Shown: in pieces, positions 7,727 through 15,945 of the stretch | Layout: the number at the start of each line of letters is the position of its first letter | Numbering within the stretch: position 1 is the stretch's first letter | DNA from: CAZVKN01 sp964627035 | Lineage (GTDB): Bacteria > Electryoneota > AABM5-125-24 > Hatepunaeales > Hatepunaeaceae | Length of the DNA stretch: 42,005 bases | Direction: 5' to 3' | NCBI GenBank assembly: GCA_964627035.1 | Contig: CAZVKN010000025.1 | Location: 1 to 42,005 of the forward strand | Notes under the pieces: model-generated | Seen by the model: only the letters and a program-made list of their open reading frames with translations | What the model was told of the DNA's origin: nothing | Database searches by the model: none | Program-made: the position numbers and the translations under genes

Positions 7727-8920
7727 ATGGAAATCAAATTCGAAAGTATCGAAGGGACATCGTTTGAGTATAAACTGACGCTGTTTGTGTTTGCGTCTTT
7801 CGCTCTCGTGGGAGCTCTTGCTACGTGGTGGATTATTCAGAAGGGACTTTGGGTCACCGGAATGTACACACGTGCACCGTGGGGACTTCAGATTGTCATG
7901 GCTGTATATTACATCGGTCTATCAGCCGGCTCATTGGTAATCTCAGGTTTGTATGGTGTTTTCGGAAAGATCGAGTACAAACCGTTTGCGAGGATTGCTG
8001 TTTACATAGCAATGCTGTTCTTGATTGCAGGATTGCTGTCAATTTTGACCGATCAGGGGCGCATGGACCGGATTTTTATCCAACCGTTCGTACATTTTAA
8101 CCTGCTGTCAATGTTCTCCATCAATCCAATTTTGTACGTGGGACATATATTGATCTGTGTGGTCTATCTTTGGGTACTCTTCTATGAGAAGAAAAAATTG
8201 ACTACCTTTGTAGCAACACTTGCATTCGGATGGGCATTCTGCGTACATACAGGTACAGGAGCTATTTTTGGATTCGGCGCTCGTATGCTGTATGAATCCC
8301 CGCTTTTACCGGCAAGCTTTGTGGCTGCGGCAATGGCATCAGGAACAGCGTTTATGATTATTATGATTGTGACCCTGTTCAAGCTGACCAGGCGACATGT
8401 GGATGATGAGTTAATTCTTTGGCTTGGCAGATTTCTCGCCATCTGTATTATTGTCGTACTGTACTTCCTGTTCGTGGAAAATGCGTACCGGGCTTATGTG
8501 ATTGAACTTCGTCATGCAGCCATGTACTACCTATTTGGAGGGTATCATAGTCTGCTATTTTGGTTCGGTTTGATCATTGTCGGTTTGATCATTCCGATGA
8601 TTATACTGTTTAGCCGAAAGAAAGGCAAGTCGGTTCAATGGATTGTACTGTCATCCAGCCTAGTAATATTCGGAATACTGTGTGAGAGATATGTTATCGT
8701 GTTGCCGGGTCTGACTCATCCTCCTGAACTTTTTCCCGGAATGGAGATTACAAAATCCGCTCTGCAGGAAGGTATTGCTGCATACAATATCGGGTTCCTC
8801 GAAGTGTTGCAAGCGTTTGGAGTACTCGGTATTATCGGTTTCATGTTCACCTGGGGATTGAAGTTGATGAAACTGCTCCCCACTGAAGCAAGGAGCCTGA
8901 ATCCATATCCGAAGCAATAG
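7727..8920 (+). CDS. dsrP: DsrP-like NrfD/PsrC-family integral membrane quinone subunit
   Basis: The 397-aa polytopic protein has about ten hydrophobic helices, a glycine-rich SAGSLVISGLYG segment in helix 2 and the NrfD-type topology. DsrP and relatives react with menaquinol in the membrane and are the partner of the DsrO ferredoxin. AAGAGGTG precedes the ATG by a few bases, and only 18 bases separate it from dsrO. NrfD alone would not distinguish DsrP from PsrC, HybB or QrcD; the preceding dsrJ and dsrO make DsrP the best name. Confidence 0.85.
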   Translation: MEIKFESIEGTSFEYKLTLFVFASFALVGALATWWIIQKGLWVTGMYTRAPWGLQIVMAVYYIGLSAGSLVISGLYGVFGKIEYKPFARIAVYIAMLFLIAGLLSILTDQGRMDRIFIQPFVHFNLLSMFSINPILYVGHILICVVYLWVLFYEKKKLTTFVATLAFGWAFCVHTGTGAIFGFGARMLYESPLLPASFVAAAMASGTAFMIIMIVTLFKLTRRHVDDELILWLGRFLAICIIVVLYFLFVENAYRAYVIELRHAAMYYLFGGYHSLLFWFGLIIVGLIIPMIILFSRKKGKSVQWIVLSSSLVIFGILCERYVIVLPGLTHPPELFPGMEITKSALQEGIAAYNIGFLEVLQAFGVLGIIGFMFTWGLKLMKLLPTEARSLNPYPKQ

Positions 8921-8956
8921 AACAAGTATAATACTTTTAAAGCAGGATTGACAAAT

Positions 8957-9055
8957 ATGTTGAAATTTCTGAAAACAGTATTGAAAATTGCTGTAACTGC
9001 TTTTCTTGTTAGGGTAATCTATACTCTTACATTTAGTCATCGGCAGATCTCTTGA
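8957..9055 (+). CDS. Possible 32-aa single-pass membrane peptide coupled to kinase gene
   Basis: This short frame has a good ribosome site (AGGA at 8944-8947, nine bases before the ATG). It encodes a basic, hydrophobic stretch (core KIAVTAFLVRVIYTL) that could span the membrane. Its TGA overlaps the TTG start of the kinase (TTGA at 9052-9055), a classical coupling arrangement. It could be a real micropeptide, or the membrane anchor of the kinase separated by a frameshift, since the next gene begins with a HAMP-like region that normally follows a membrane helix. I do not recognise the sequence. Confidence 0.4.
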   Translation: MLKFLKTVLKIAVTAFLVRVIYTLTFSHRQIS

Positions 9056-10305
9056 CTTTCGATTCCAAGAAATTACTGACAACCATCACTGACGGATTAG
9101 AGCAGCTATCAGACGGCAACTTTCAGTTCAGGCTGGATGACGATACACCATCCGAATTCAACAATTCGATTGATTCATTCAATGATCTGGCTGACCTACT
9201 GGAATCGTTGCAGATCGAGCTTGATAAAACAAAGGATTACACGCAAGGGATTCTGGAGAGTTCTGCAGATATCATCATCACCGTTTTCCCCTCCGGGAAG
9301 ATCAGAACATTCAACACAGGTGCTGAGAGTGCACTCGGCTATAGTCGTAGTCAGAAGATAGGACAACCGTTTGAGGAGCTTTTGGTTGAAGCAAAAGACT
9401 TACAAACGATCAACGAAAAGCTGAAAGAAGGTGGCAATGTAGTTAATTTTGAGACTAAATTTAAGACAGACTCAGGGAAGGTAAAGAATGTTCTGTTAAC
9501 TCTGTCACACCTTAAGAATTCATCCGATGGAATCATCGGTACAATTGGAATAGGCAAGGATATTACCGAGCAGAAACAACTTCAGATTGAGTTGATCCAA
9601 TCCCAGCGATATGCTGCAATCGGTCAGGTGTTCACCGGAGTTCAGCACTCGATGAAAAACATGTTGAACGCTTGCAAAGGAGGCGCCTACATGGTTAAGA
9701 TCGGATTTGCCAAGGAAGACAGGGAACTGCTTGAAGAGGGTTGGGAAATTGTTCGGGATGGAATCACTGATCTGACAGAAATGTCAATTGGAATGCTGAA
9801 ATATATCCGCGAATGGAAGCCTAAACTGAAGGATGTTGACCTGAGCGAGATGCTGCAAGATGTGTATCGGCTGATCAAACCTACTGCCAAAGACAGTGGC
9901 ATTGCATTCAGATTGGAAACACTCTCAGAAGTTCCCATTGTGAGATGTGATAATGAGATGATTCACTCGGCGGTGATGGACATTGTTTCAAATGCTATTG
10001 ATGCCTGTCTTTCGAAAGAATATCAGAATAGTGAACAGCCGGAGGTGCTGTTAACAGCTCACTCCGGTATGATTAACAGTCAATTTGTAATTGAGATAAA
10101 GGACAACGGCTGCGGGATGAGCAAAGAAGTAAAAGCGAACATTTTTGCACCGTTTTTCAGCACAAAAATTAAATCCGGAACCGGATTAGGCTTATCAATA
10201 ACATCGAGAATGATTGATGCCCATGGGGGAAGGTTTGAGGTTGATTCAGAACCTGAAATCGGAACTTCATTCAGAATCATAATCCCCATAGACGGGGTAA
10301 ATTAA
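9052..10305 (+). CDS. PAS sensor histidine kinase of the qmo-dsr locus
   Basis: The protein has 417 aa. A HAMP-like N-terminus (about 15-65, GLEQLSDGNFQFRL) precedes a PAS domain (about 65-175, ending GIGKDITEQKQ). An atypical phospho-acceptor region follows with His199 in GVQHSMKN, then a HATPase domain with N-box (DIVSNAIDA), G1 (DNGCGM), F-box (FAPFFSTK) and G2 (GTGLGLSI). An in-frame stop at 9034-9036 leaves only a TTG start at 9052 and no ATG before the catalytic half. There is no membrane segment of its own. The receiver gene 16 bases downstream is the obvious partner; the pair may tune qmo-dsr expression or activity in response to redox state, which is inference. Confidence 0.8.
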   Translation: MTFDSKKLLTTITDGLEQLSDGNFQFRLDDDTPSEFNNSIDSFNDLADLLESLQIELDKTKDYTQGILESSADIIITVFPSGKIRTFNTGAESALGYSRSQKIGQPFEELLVEAKDLQTINEKLKEGGNVVNFETKFKTDSGKVKNVLLTLSHLKNSSDGIIGTIGIGKDITEQKQLQIELIQSQRYAAIGQVFTGVQHSMKNMLNACKGGAYMVKIGFAKEDRELLEEGWEIVRDGITDLTEMSIGMLKYIREWKPKLKDVDLSEMLQDVYRLIKPTAKDSGIAFRLETLSEVPIVRCDNEMIHSAVMDIVSNAIDACLSKEYQNSEQPEVLLTAHSGMINSQFVIEIKDNGCGMSKEVKANIFAPFFSTKIKSGTGLGLSITSRMIDAHGGRFEVDSEPEIGTSFRIIIPIDGVN

Positions 10306-10321
10306 ACGAAGGAGTAGTAAT

Positions 10322-10771
10322 ATGGCTAAAAAAGTATTGATTATTGATGACGATGTAAATACCGTGAGATTCCTTTCGGTTGCACTGGAGGAAAACGGAT
10401 ACGAACCGGTGGGGGCTTATGACGGAGCGGAAGGATTTGAAAAGATTAAGGAAGATATACCGGACCTGCTGATTCTTGATGTGATGATGCCGAAGAAAAC
10501 AGGTTTCGCCCTGTTCAAACGTCTCCGCAGAGAGGAGAAGTACAAGGACATTCCGGTGATTATGTTGACAGGTGTGGCGGACACTCTTGAAGACCTCGAC
10601 GCTCAGAGTGAAGACACTCACGAGAGACCGTTCGACAGCCTTCGCGAGAAACTGCGTGTTATTATCAAGGCGATGAAAGAGGATGGATTGGTCAGACCGG
10701 AAATGTTTATAGATAAACCGGTTGATCCGGAAGAAGTTGTTGACGAAGTTAGGAAACTTATTGGCGATTAG
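10322..10771 (+). CDS. Receiver-only response regulator with enlarged alpha4-beta5 region
   Basis: The 149-aa CheY-like protein has acidic pocket D9-D11, phospho-acceptor Asp53 (ILDVMMP), Thr83 (MLTG) and Lys132 (DKPVDPEE). There are 49 residues between the Thr and the Lys, against about 22 in CheY, so about 27 extra, mostly charged residues lie between beta4 and beta5. No DNA-binding or enzymatic output domain is present. GGAG precedes the ATG. It is co-directional with the kinase 16 bases upstream and is its likely phosphotransfer partner. Confidence 0.85.
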   Translation: MAKKVLIIDDDVNTVRFLSVALEENGYEPVGAYDGAEGFEKIKEDIPDLLILDVMMPKKTGFALFKRLRREEKYKDIPVIMLTGVADTLEDLDAQSEDTHERPFDSLREKLRVIIKAMKEDGLVRPEMFIDKPVDPEEVVDEVRKLIGD

Positions 10772-10851
10772 AGTAAGCTTCCCTGAAGTTAGTCGTAACT
10801 ATTTCGGGAGGAAACTGTTAAATTCAGACAATTTGTTGTAAGGACAGTACA

Positions 10852-10986
10852 ATGGACTCAAAACCTATAACTATCCAAGAGAAATTCTTTGAAGCATATA
10901 AAATCGTCTTCAATACTACAGATTCTCTGAAGGTGACGGATGCGGAATCCGAATGTTGCAAAATTCATTATGGTGAAATAGTATAA
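10852..10986 (+). CDS. Possible 44-aa ORF after the response regulator
   Basis: The short frame has AAGGAC about eight bases before its ATG and encodes an acidic peptide beginning MDSKPITIQEKFFEAYK. It has no recognisable motif and could equally be the start of a decayed gene. It lies in the 391-base gap between the plus-strand operon and the convergent transporter gene. Confidence 0.3.
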   Translation: MDSKPITIQEKFFEAYKIVFNTTDSLKVTDAESECCKIHYGEIV

Positions 10987-11162
10987 GCAGTAAATCCTCT
11001 TCCATACGAAAATTAATTTGCATAATGACTCTGACCCTTATCATTTTAATTCCTGTCTTCACTCAGTCGCCCTTGGTAACTCACAGGGATGTGGAATGAA
11101 AAAGACCGGCATTTTAGGGATGCTTTTATTCAAGGGCGGGTGGCAAGTGGTGTGACATATAA
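10987..11162. other. Gap between convergent operons; possible sensor-gene remnant
   Basis: Nothing certain is encoded here. A 24-codon frame at 11025-11099 (MTLTLIILIPVF...) preceded by in-frame SIRKLICI codons resembles the membrane start of many sensor kinases and may be a decayed fragment. I see no clear terminator between the converging operons. Confidence 0.3.
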
Positions 11163-12566
11163 CTACCACCACCCCAATATCTTCCACCAGATCAATCCGA
11201 CACTAAACCAGATAGTTAAATGGAATAGAGACACCAGAAAGCCTTTAACAAACCAGGTTTTTGCCGGGATGTATCCAAGTCCGAAGTAGATGATTACCGG
11301 TCCTGTCGAATAGTTTGTTGTGCAACCGCACAGATTTGAAAAGTAAGCAAGGATGGCAATAGTCAGCATCACAGGTGCTCCAACTCCCAATGCGACACTA
11401 AAAAAGACAATCACAAGTGCTGAGATATGAGCTGTCAGCATGGAAAACCCATACATCGAATAGAAATAGATTAATGAAAGAATGATTACGACGGTGATTC
11501 CTTGATACCCGCTCACAAAGATCTGCATGTTTGCTGCAAACCAGTCAATAAATCCTTTGTCTTTCAGGCTGTTTGCCATTGCAAGCAAACCACCAAGCCA
11601 GATCAATGTGTCCCAGGCATTATGGTTTTTTATAATATCATCATAGTTAAGCGTTCTGGTGAGGATGAGTAAGCAAACACCTGTCCATGCCACCAATGTC
11701 GTACCCAATCCATGAATGGATTTAGTTGACCATAGGGCAATCATAACAAGACAGACAATTCCCATCATTTTTTCACCAAACTTCCATTCACCCATTTCCA
11801 GAAGTTCATCACGCGCCTTAGACTGGGCAGGACCTGTATCTTTCAGCCTTGGTTTGACGATTAAATTTAGAAAGATCGGTAGTAACAACAGACCAAACAA
11901 ACCGGGTGCAATTGCTCCTAATGCCCATGTCCCCCAACCAAATTCGACACCGAAAAGATCTTTAGCTGCAGCGGAAACAAGAGGATTTGCTGCCATACCT
12001 GTGAGAAACATTGCAGCGGTAATGAGGTTTGCCTGCGCACCAACGAGGACTAAGTATTCACCGGCTAATTTAGGGTTCTTCTGTGGATGAGAGTCCAATG
12101 CACGCGAAAGTGAATCTGCAATAGGTGCTAAAACACCACCACCACGAGCAGTATTAGACGGGATAACAGGTCCCAGTAAGAGTTCAGCGCCACAGAATGC
12201 ATAACCAAGTCCAATTGTAGATTTGCCTATATGTTTGACCAGTAATAAAGCCAATCGTCTTCCGAATCCTGTCTTCACGACACCACCGGCGATTAAGAAA
12301 GCTGCAACTACAAGCCAGACAGTGGTGTCACCATAGCCTGACATAGCCTCCTTCGTAGTCAGTGTCCCGGTAACCATCAAAGCTATCAACCCGAATATGA
12401 CCATTGCACCCATAGGAAATGGACGCAGTATGAAACTAACAATTACCGGAACGAAGATAGCAGCAACATGCAAACCTTCCTTTGGCATACCTTGTGGAAT
12501 CGGTAAAAACCAGAGTACGACCGAAAGTAATATGCAGATGATGAGTTTGTGAATTCTATGATTCAT
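11163..12566 (-). CDS. DASS/SLC13-family anion symporter (dicarboxylate/tricarboxylate type)
   Basis: The 467-aa polytopic membrane protein has about 11-12 helices. The family motif region SNTARGGGVLAPI (first half) and the second-half repeat region around STGPVIIYFGLGYI fit DASS transporters of the CitT/SodiT1/plastid 2-oxoglutarate-malate group, which carry di- or tricarboxylates by Na+ symport or exchange. Its place at the end of an operon with two citrate-synthase-like genes suggests a carboxylate such as citrate, malate or 2-oxoglutarate; sulfate is possible within the superfamily. The start overlaps the preceding small ORF by 11 bases. Confidence 0.85.
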   Translation of the reverse strand: MNHRIHKLIICILLSVVLWFLPIPQGMPKEGLHVAAIFVPVIVSFILRPFPMGAMVIFGLIALMVTGTLTTKEAMSGYGDTTVWLVVAAFLIAGGVVKTGFGRRLALLLVKHIGKSTIGLGYAFCGAELLLGPVIPSNTARGGGVLAPIADSLSRALDSHPQKNPKLAGEYLVLVGAQANLITAAMFLTGMAANPLVSAAAKDLFGVEFGWGTWALGAIAPGLFGLLLLPIFLNLIVKPRLKDTGPAQSKARDELLEMGEWKFGEKMMGIVCLVMIALWSTKSIHGLGTTLVAWTGVCLLILTRTLNYDDIIKNHNAWDTLIWLGGLLAMANSLKDKGFIDWFAANMQIFVSGYQGITVVIILSLIYFYSMYGFSMLTAHISALVIVFFSVALGVGAPVMLTIAILAYFSNLCGCTTNYSTGPVIIYFGLGYIPAKTWFVKGFLVSLFHLTIWFSVGLIWWKILGWW

Positions 12567-12804
12567 CTGACAGTAGTTTAACCTGAAAGGAATTTCTTAA
12601 TTCTCGATGGATAATGCAGCCAACAGCATCTGAATTCATTATAGCCACGTCCTGCATCCACTGTACATTAGTGACATTGCTCACATGATTATTCTCATTG
12701 ATCAAGTTAGGTAAGATAGTGAAAGTGTCCTGATAAATATCTGGCAGCATCGTCTCCATAAATGAGGCTTGTGTTCTCAAGGAATAGCCTATTTTAACTT
12801 TCAC
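12556..12804 (-). CDS. Small hypothetical protein between citrate-synthase-like and transporter genes
   Basis: This 82-aa frame fills the 234-base space between two operon members. It starts with GTG overlapping the upstream stop (GTGA) and ends 11 bases inside the transporter gene. I recognise no domain or membrane segment. The tight coupling on both sides argues for a real gene, but the composition is unremarkable and it could be a non-coding spacer that happens to be open. Confidence 0.45.
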   Translation of the reverse strand: MKVKIGYSLRTQASFMETMLPDIYQDTFTILPNLINENNHVSNVTNVQWMQDVAIMNSDAVGCIIHRELRNSFQVKLLSDES

Positions 12805-13919
12805 CCCGTATAAATTGCACCAGGTTCAATCATCTTACCTTCCGACAAGTATTCAAGGCAGTGTGCCATCCATCCAGTCTGAATTGAGAGCGCAAATATG
12901 ATCGGAAATGAACCGACCGGAAGTCCTAAGGCATGGTAGATCAGTCCGGTTACTCCATAGACATTGACAAAGACTCCTTTGCCGCCCAGCTCTGCTTCAA
13001 CCCCGTCCCTGATCGTGCAGTATATATTCCACAGCAGCCCCAGCCCCTTATCTTCAAGCAGCTTCTGCGTGTATGGCTCAAGGATTTTCGCGCGTGGATC
13101 GTGAGTGCTGTATATTCTGTGACCGAAGCCGGGGAAGCGATAGCCCTCATCGAGCTTTGTTTGAACCCATACTTTGGCTTCATCAACAGATTTCAGGTCG
13201 AGGATATTCAGAAACGTCTGCTGTATTGCCCCACCCTGCAGCTTCCCGGACATCGCTCCCATTGCCGCCAGCACTGCGCTGCCGAGATCGGCACCGGTTG
13301 AGATTGTCGTCAACGCAGCCAATGCAGCAGATTGGAATCCGTGATCAGCCTGTACGATCATACTGACATCAAATGCTTTAATCTCCGCTTCGCTGAATTC
13401 TCTGCCTAAGGAGCGTTTGAGGAAATTCTCTGAATATGACAGACCTGGATTAAACGGATTCAGTTCATTTCCAAGTATGTAACAAATCGTAGCGGATGCA
13501 ATGGTGGAGTTCCATGCATAGATTATCGGTGGTCGCCGCCATTGTGCATCGAGACGGCTGTTTTCACCCTCCGGAACGTGGCAGGCTGCAACTGCCAGCA
13601 TAGTCCGGTACAACATCAAAGCGTGCGTGTCCGGTGGCAAGGAATTCAGAACCAGATGCGATTCAATAGGCGGCTCATGCCACTTCTCAATCTTGTCTAA
13701 CCAACCTTGCAGTTGCGACGCAGTCGGCAATTCACCATGAATGATCAGATAGGACACCTCATCAAAAGAGCTGCACTGTGTCAATTCCTTTACGTCATAC
13801 CCGCGGAAACGGAGCTTGCCTTTTTCGCCGTCAATTCTGATGATGTCTGTATCGCCTGCTATCAGTCCTCTTAAGCCGCGCGAATATGTCTGGCTAAATC
13901 TCCCTTTTATCGGTTTCAT
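12801..13919 (-). CDS. Citrate-synthase-like protein A, catalytic residues replaced
   Basis: The 372-aa protein is clearly of the citrate synthase fold, with N-terminal LRGLIAGDTDI and LRFRGYDVKELT, then ADHGFQSA (His193), PGFGHRIYSTHDPRA (His267) and C-terminal EPGAIYTG. The key catalytic residues are not conserved. The His of the usual 'LHGGANE' motif is Gln228 (KLQGGAIQQ), and the Asp of 'NVDFYSG' is Tyr321 (NVYGVTG). The Arg of 'FAxxRxxGW' also seems lost. It therefore should not make citrate by the known mechanism alone. Its ATG overlaps the stop of the second homologue by four bases, which suggests a heteromeric complex. Normal citrate synthases are about 370-430 aa, so length is normal. 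Confidence 0.85.
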   Translation of the reverse strand: MKPIKGRFSQTYSRGLRGLIAGDTDIIRIDGEKGKLRFRGYDVKELTQCSSFDEVSYLIIHGELPTASQLQGWLDKIEKWHEPPIESHLVLNSLPPDTHALMLYRTMLAVAACHVPEGENSRLDAQWRRPPIIYAWNSTIASATICYILGNELNPFNPGLSYSENFLKRSLGREFSEAEIKAFDVSMIVQADHGFQSAALAALTTISTGADLGSAVLAAMGAMSGKLQGGAIQQTFLNILDLKSVDEAKVWVQTKLDEGYRFPGFGHRIYSTHDPRAKILEPYTQKLLEDKGLGLLWNIYCTIRDGVEAELGGKGVFVNVYGVTGLIYHALGLPVGSFPIIFALSIQTGWMAHCLEYLSEGKMIEPGAIYTG

Positions 13920-15121
13920 CGCTCTGCCATAGATATATAGTTTCTATTTGCCACACCGGTGTAGCGCTCAATTGGTCGGAAAATGTGATTATCTTTCAGA
14001 TGCTCACGAACGCGGGCAACAAGACCTGCCATCCGACCGACAGCGTAAAAGCAAGGCACCATTTCAGGTTCAACACCTAGGAAATTAAAGAGCAGTGCCG
14101 AATAGAAATTGATGTTTACAAAGATACCTTTTGGATTCAAAATTTCTGAAGCCGCTGTATCAATAGTAGTCGCCACCTCAAGCAGTAACTGCTGTTCAGA
14201 GGTGACAGCGTATTCAGGCAGGATCTTTCTGATTATTTCAACTCTCGGATCGGAATGGTGAAAGATTCTGTGACCGAAGCCCGGGATTCTATATCCTCTG
14301 CTGAGCATCCCTAACGTCCAGGCTTCAGCAACGTTTGCATCACGAAGACCGAGGAACATTCTGCTTACCCGTTCCACTGTGCCACCGAGTAGCGGACCGC
14401 GCAGAGCACTTAATCCTGCGACAATATTGTAGTATGGATCTGCCATTGTGCTGCCGACAATCATACCGGTGAATGTGGGTGCATCAAGTCCATGATCCGC
14501 ATATAATATCCACAGCAAATCGAGCAGTCTGATCTGTTCCTTGCTCGGCTTTTTGTTAAGGATCATGTAAAGCATGTCTTTGGCAACAGACTGCCGATAA
14601 TCTGAAATCATCGGCTTTAGTCCTTTTCGGTAGCGGGCAATATGCCCTACCAGTGCTGCAACCTGACTGATCAACCACACATCTTCCCACAACTGATCCG
14701 GCTTTATATCTTCATTTGGTATTATATCATAGCAGCCCAATGCTGATATTGCGGCACGAAGCAGTCTTGTCGGATGTGTGTTTGTCGGTTGTGATTGAAT
14801 GATGTTCAGTATCTGAATAGGCATTTGGCGGACGCGGTGCAGACGATGGCAGAATGATTGAAACTTTGAAGGATCTTTTTTCCAATGGATTCCTTCAACC
14901 AGCAGGTAGGCAACCTCTTCAAATGTAGCTTTATCCGCTAATTCGTGGATCGGTATGCCGCGGTAGGACAGTTCACCGCTATTCGGGTTGACCCATGCTA
15001 CTTTGGTTTCACATGCTATTACGCCGGAGAGTCCTTGTGATGTTGGGGTGGTAACGGGCCAATGCAGATCAGGAACGTGCCAGTCAAATTCCCTGCCAAG
15101 TGTGTTAAATTTTGATGTCAT
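13916..15121 (-). CDS. Citrate-synthase-like protein B, catalytic residues replaced
   Basis: This second citrate synthase homologue has 401 aa from the ATG at 15121; a GTG at 15163 would add 14 residues. It has LSGVIACETKVAWV and LSYRGIPIHELAD near the N-terminus, ADHGLDAP (His210), PGFGHRIFHHSDPR (His284) and C-terminal FRPIERYTG. The active-site His of 'HGGANE' is Leu245 (GPLLGGTVE), and the catalytic Asp is Asn338 (NINFYSA), while the substrate-binding Arg of the 'GRMAG' region is retained. It is the first gene of the minus-strand operon and couples by ATGA overlap to protein A. Both paralogues keep two of the active-site histidines but lose the same acid/base pair. Confidence 0.85.
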   Translation of the reverse strand: MTSKFNTLGREFDWHVPDLHWPVTTPTSQGLSGVIACETKVAWVNPNSGELSYRGIPIHELADKATFEEVAYLLVEGIHWKKDPSKFQSFCHRLHRVRQMPIQILNIIQSQPTNTHPTRLLRAAISALGCYDIIPNEDIKPDQLWEDVWLISQVAALVGHIARYRKGLKPMISDYRQSVAKDMLYMILNKKPSKEQIRLLDLLWILYADHGLDAPTFTGMIVGSTMADPYYNIVAGLSALRGPLLGGTVERVSRMFLGLRDANVAEAWTLGMLSRGYRIPGFGHRIFHHSDPRVEIIRKILPEYAVTSEQQLLLEVATTIDTAASEILNPKGIFVNINFYSALLFNFLGVEPEMVPCFYAVGRMAGLVARVREHLKDNHIFRPIERYTGVANRNYISMAER

Positions 15122-15495
15122 ACTATGCCTGTCGTTATATCTCACCGTGACAGTGCAACGCACCCAGGATACTTTTAGCAGAACTTAATGCACAGACATC
15201 GCGCGAGAGCAATGATAGCAGCGGAAACAGTATTTACGCTAAATATAAGTCCATTTTGCCGGTTACTCAAGCTATAGAGAACATTTTAGAAGGAATCTTA
15301 AAATTCAAATTTATTAGGTTGCATAACACAAGTTAGGTTGAATATGTTTGATGTACGGGTGTTTATATCAGCAGAACAAATGCAGAGGGAATAATCGGCA
15401 ATCAGAAAATACTACTCATAGATGGGCAAATATGTAATTCTTACTTGACATCCTTATTTTGGTTCCTCGCTGTTCTGTGTGGGTAAGCACTTAGT

Positions 15496-15541
15496 TCAGC
15501 GTGTCTTCCACAGGCTGAAGCCTGAACTCTAAACTCTGAAC
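15496..15541. repeat. Degenerate copy of the 'ttcagcgtg...ctgaactct' repeat
   Basis: The stretch shares 'ttcagcgtg', 'ggctgaa' and 'tgaactct' blocks in the same order with the compound palindrome at 37656-37708. The left arm is decayed here and 'gaactctaaactctgaact' is a short internal tandem. Confidence 0.5.
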
Positions 15542-15575
15542 TCATATTGCAGAAAATGACTGACTCATTAATTCA

Positions 15576-15645
15576 CGTCATTACGGACTTGATCCGGAAT
15601 CTATATAGCTCGGCTTCTCCAAAGCAGGAAACTGGATTCCCGCGG
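15576..15645. repeat. Degenerate inverted repeat pair of the 'gtcatt...aatcc' family
   Basis: The left unit (15576-15602) reads gtcatt, then ggacttgatccgg, then aatct, a palindromic type common in many bacterial genomes. The right unit (15631-15645, actggattcccgcgg) is a truncated inverted member of the same family as 41888-41917. Both are eroded compared with the copies at 28492 and 41713. Confidence 0.5.
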
Positions 15646-15945
15646 TTGTCCGATCATGTCCAAGTGAGAATCATCAAATGAAAAAAAAATCAACAATATA
15701 GCAATAAACACTTGCTTTTGTCCTAACAGTTCATTACATTCCGAAAGGTGATACGATCCCCCCGCCTACATAACACACAGGATCATCTGGTCTTCCCAGC
15801 CAGATAACCACCAAAAATAAGACTGTCTCAAAAAATGTGGCAGTCTCAACTTGAACAGACACAAGGGGAATTTTCCCTGTCCTCACATCTCAACTATGTA
15901 AGGTACGTAAAAAATCCCCTGAATCAAACATAGGAGGTTTTCAAA

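Larger units (their letters stand above)
15122..15945. other. 824-base intergenic region with degenerate repeats
   Basis: No ORF of note lies between the divergent citrate-synthase operon and the secreted-protein gene. The right end holds the leader and Shine-Dalgarno of the gene at 15946. A 'ttgaca' box at about 15447 could be a -35 element, but no good -10 follows. Degenerate dispersed repeats lie at about 15496-15541 and 15576-15645. Confidence 0.5.

Noticed and set aside
9351..9557. Minus-strand frames inside the kinase genes, here and elsewhere
   Set aside because: They lie fully inside well-supported genes with conserved domains and show low-complexity Ser-rich translations typical of antisense shadows.
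11089..11289. 66-aa plus-strand frame
   Set aside because: Most of it runs antisense to the conserved C-terminus of the DASS transporter; no ribosome site and no recognisable motif.
15447..15475. Sigma-70 type promoter starting with ttgaca
   Set aside because: No acceptable -10 hexamer occurs at the right spacing, and the next gene starts almost 500 bases away.
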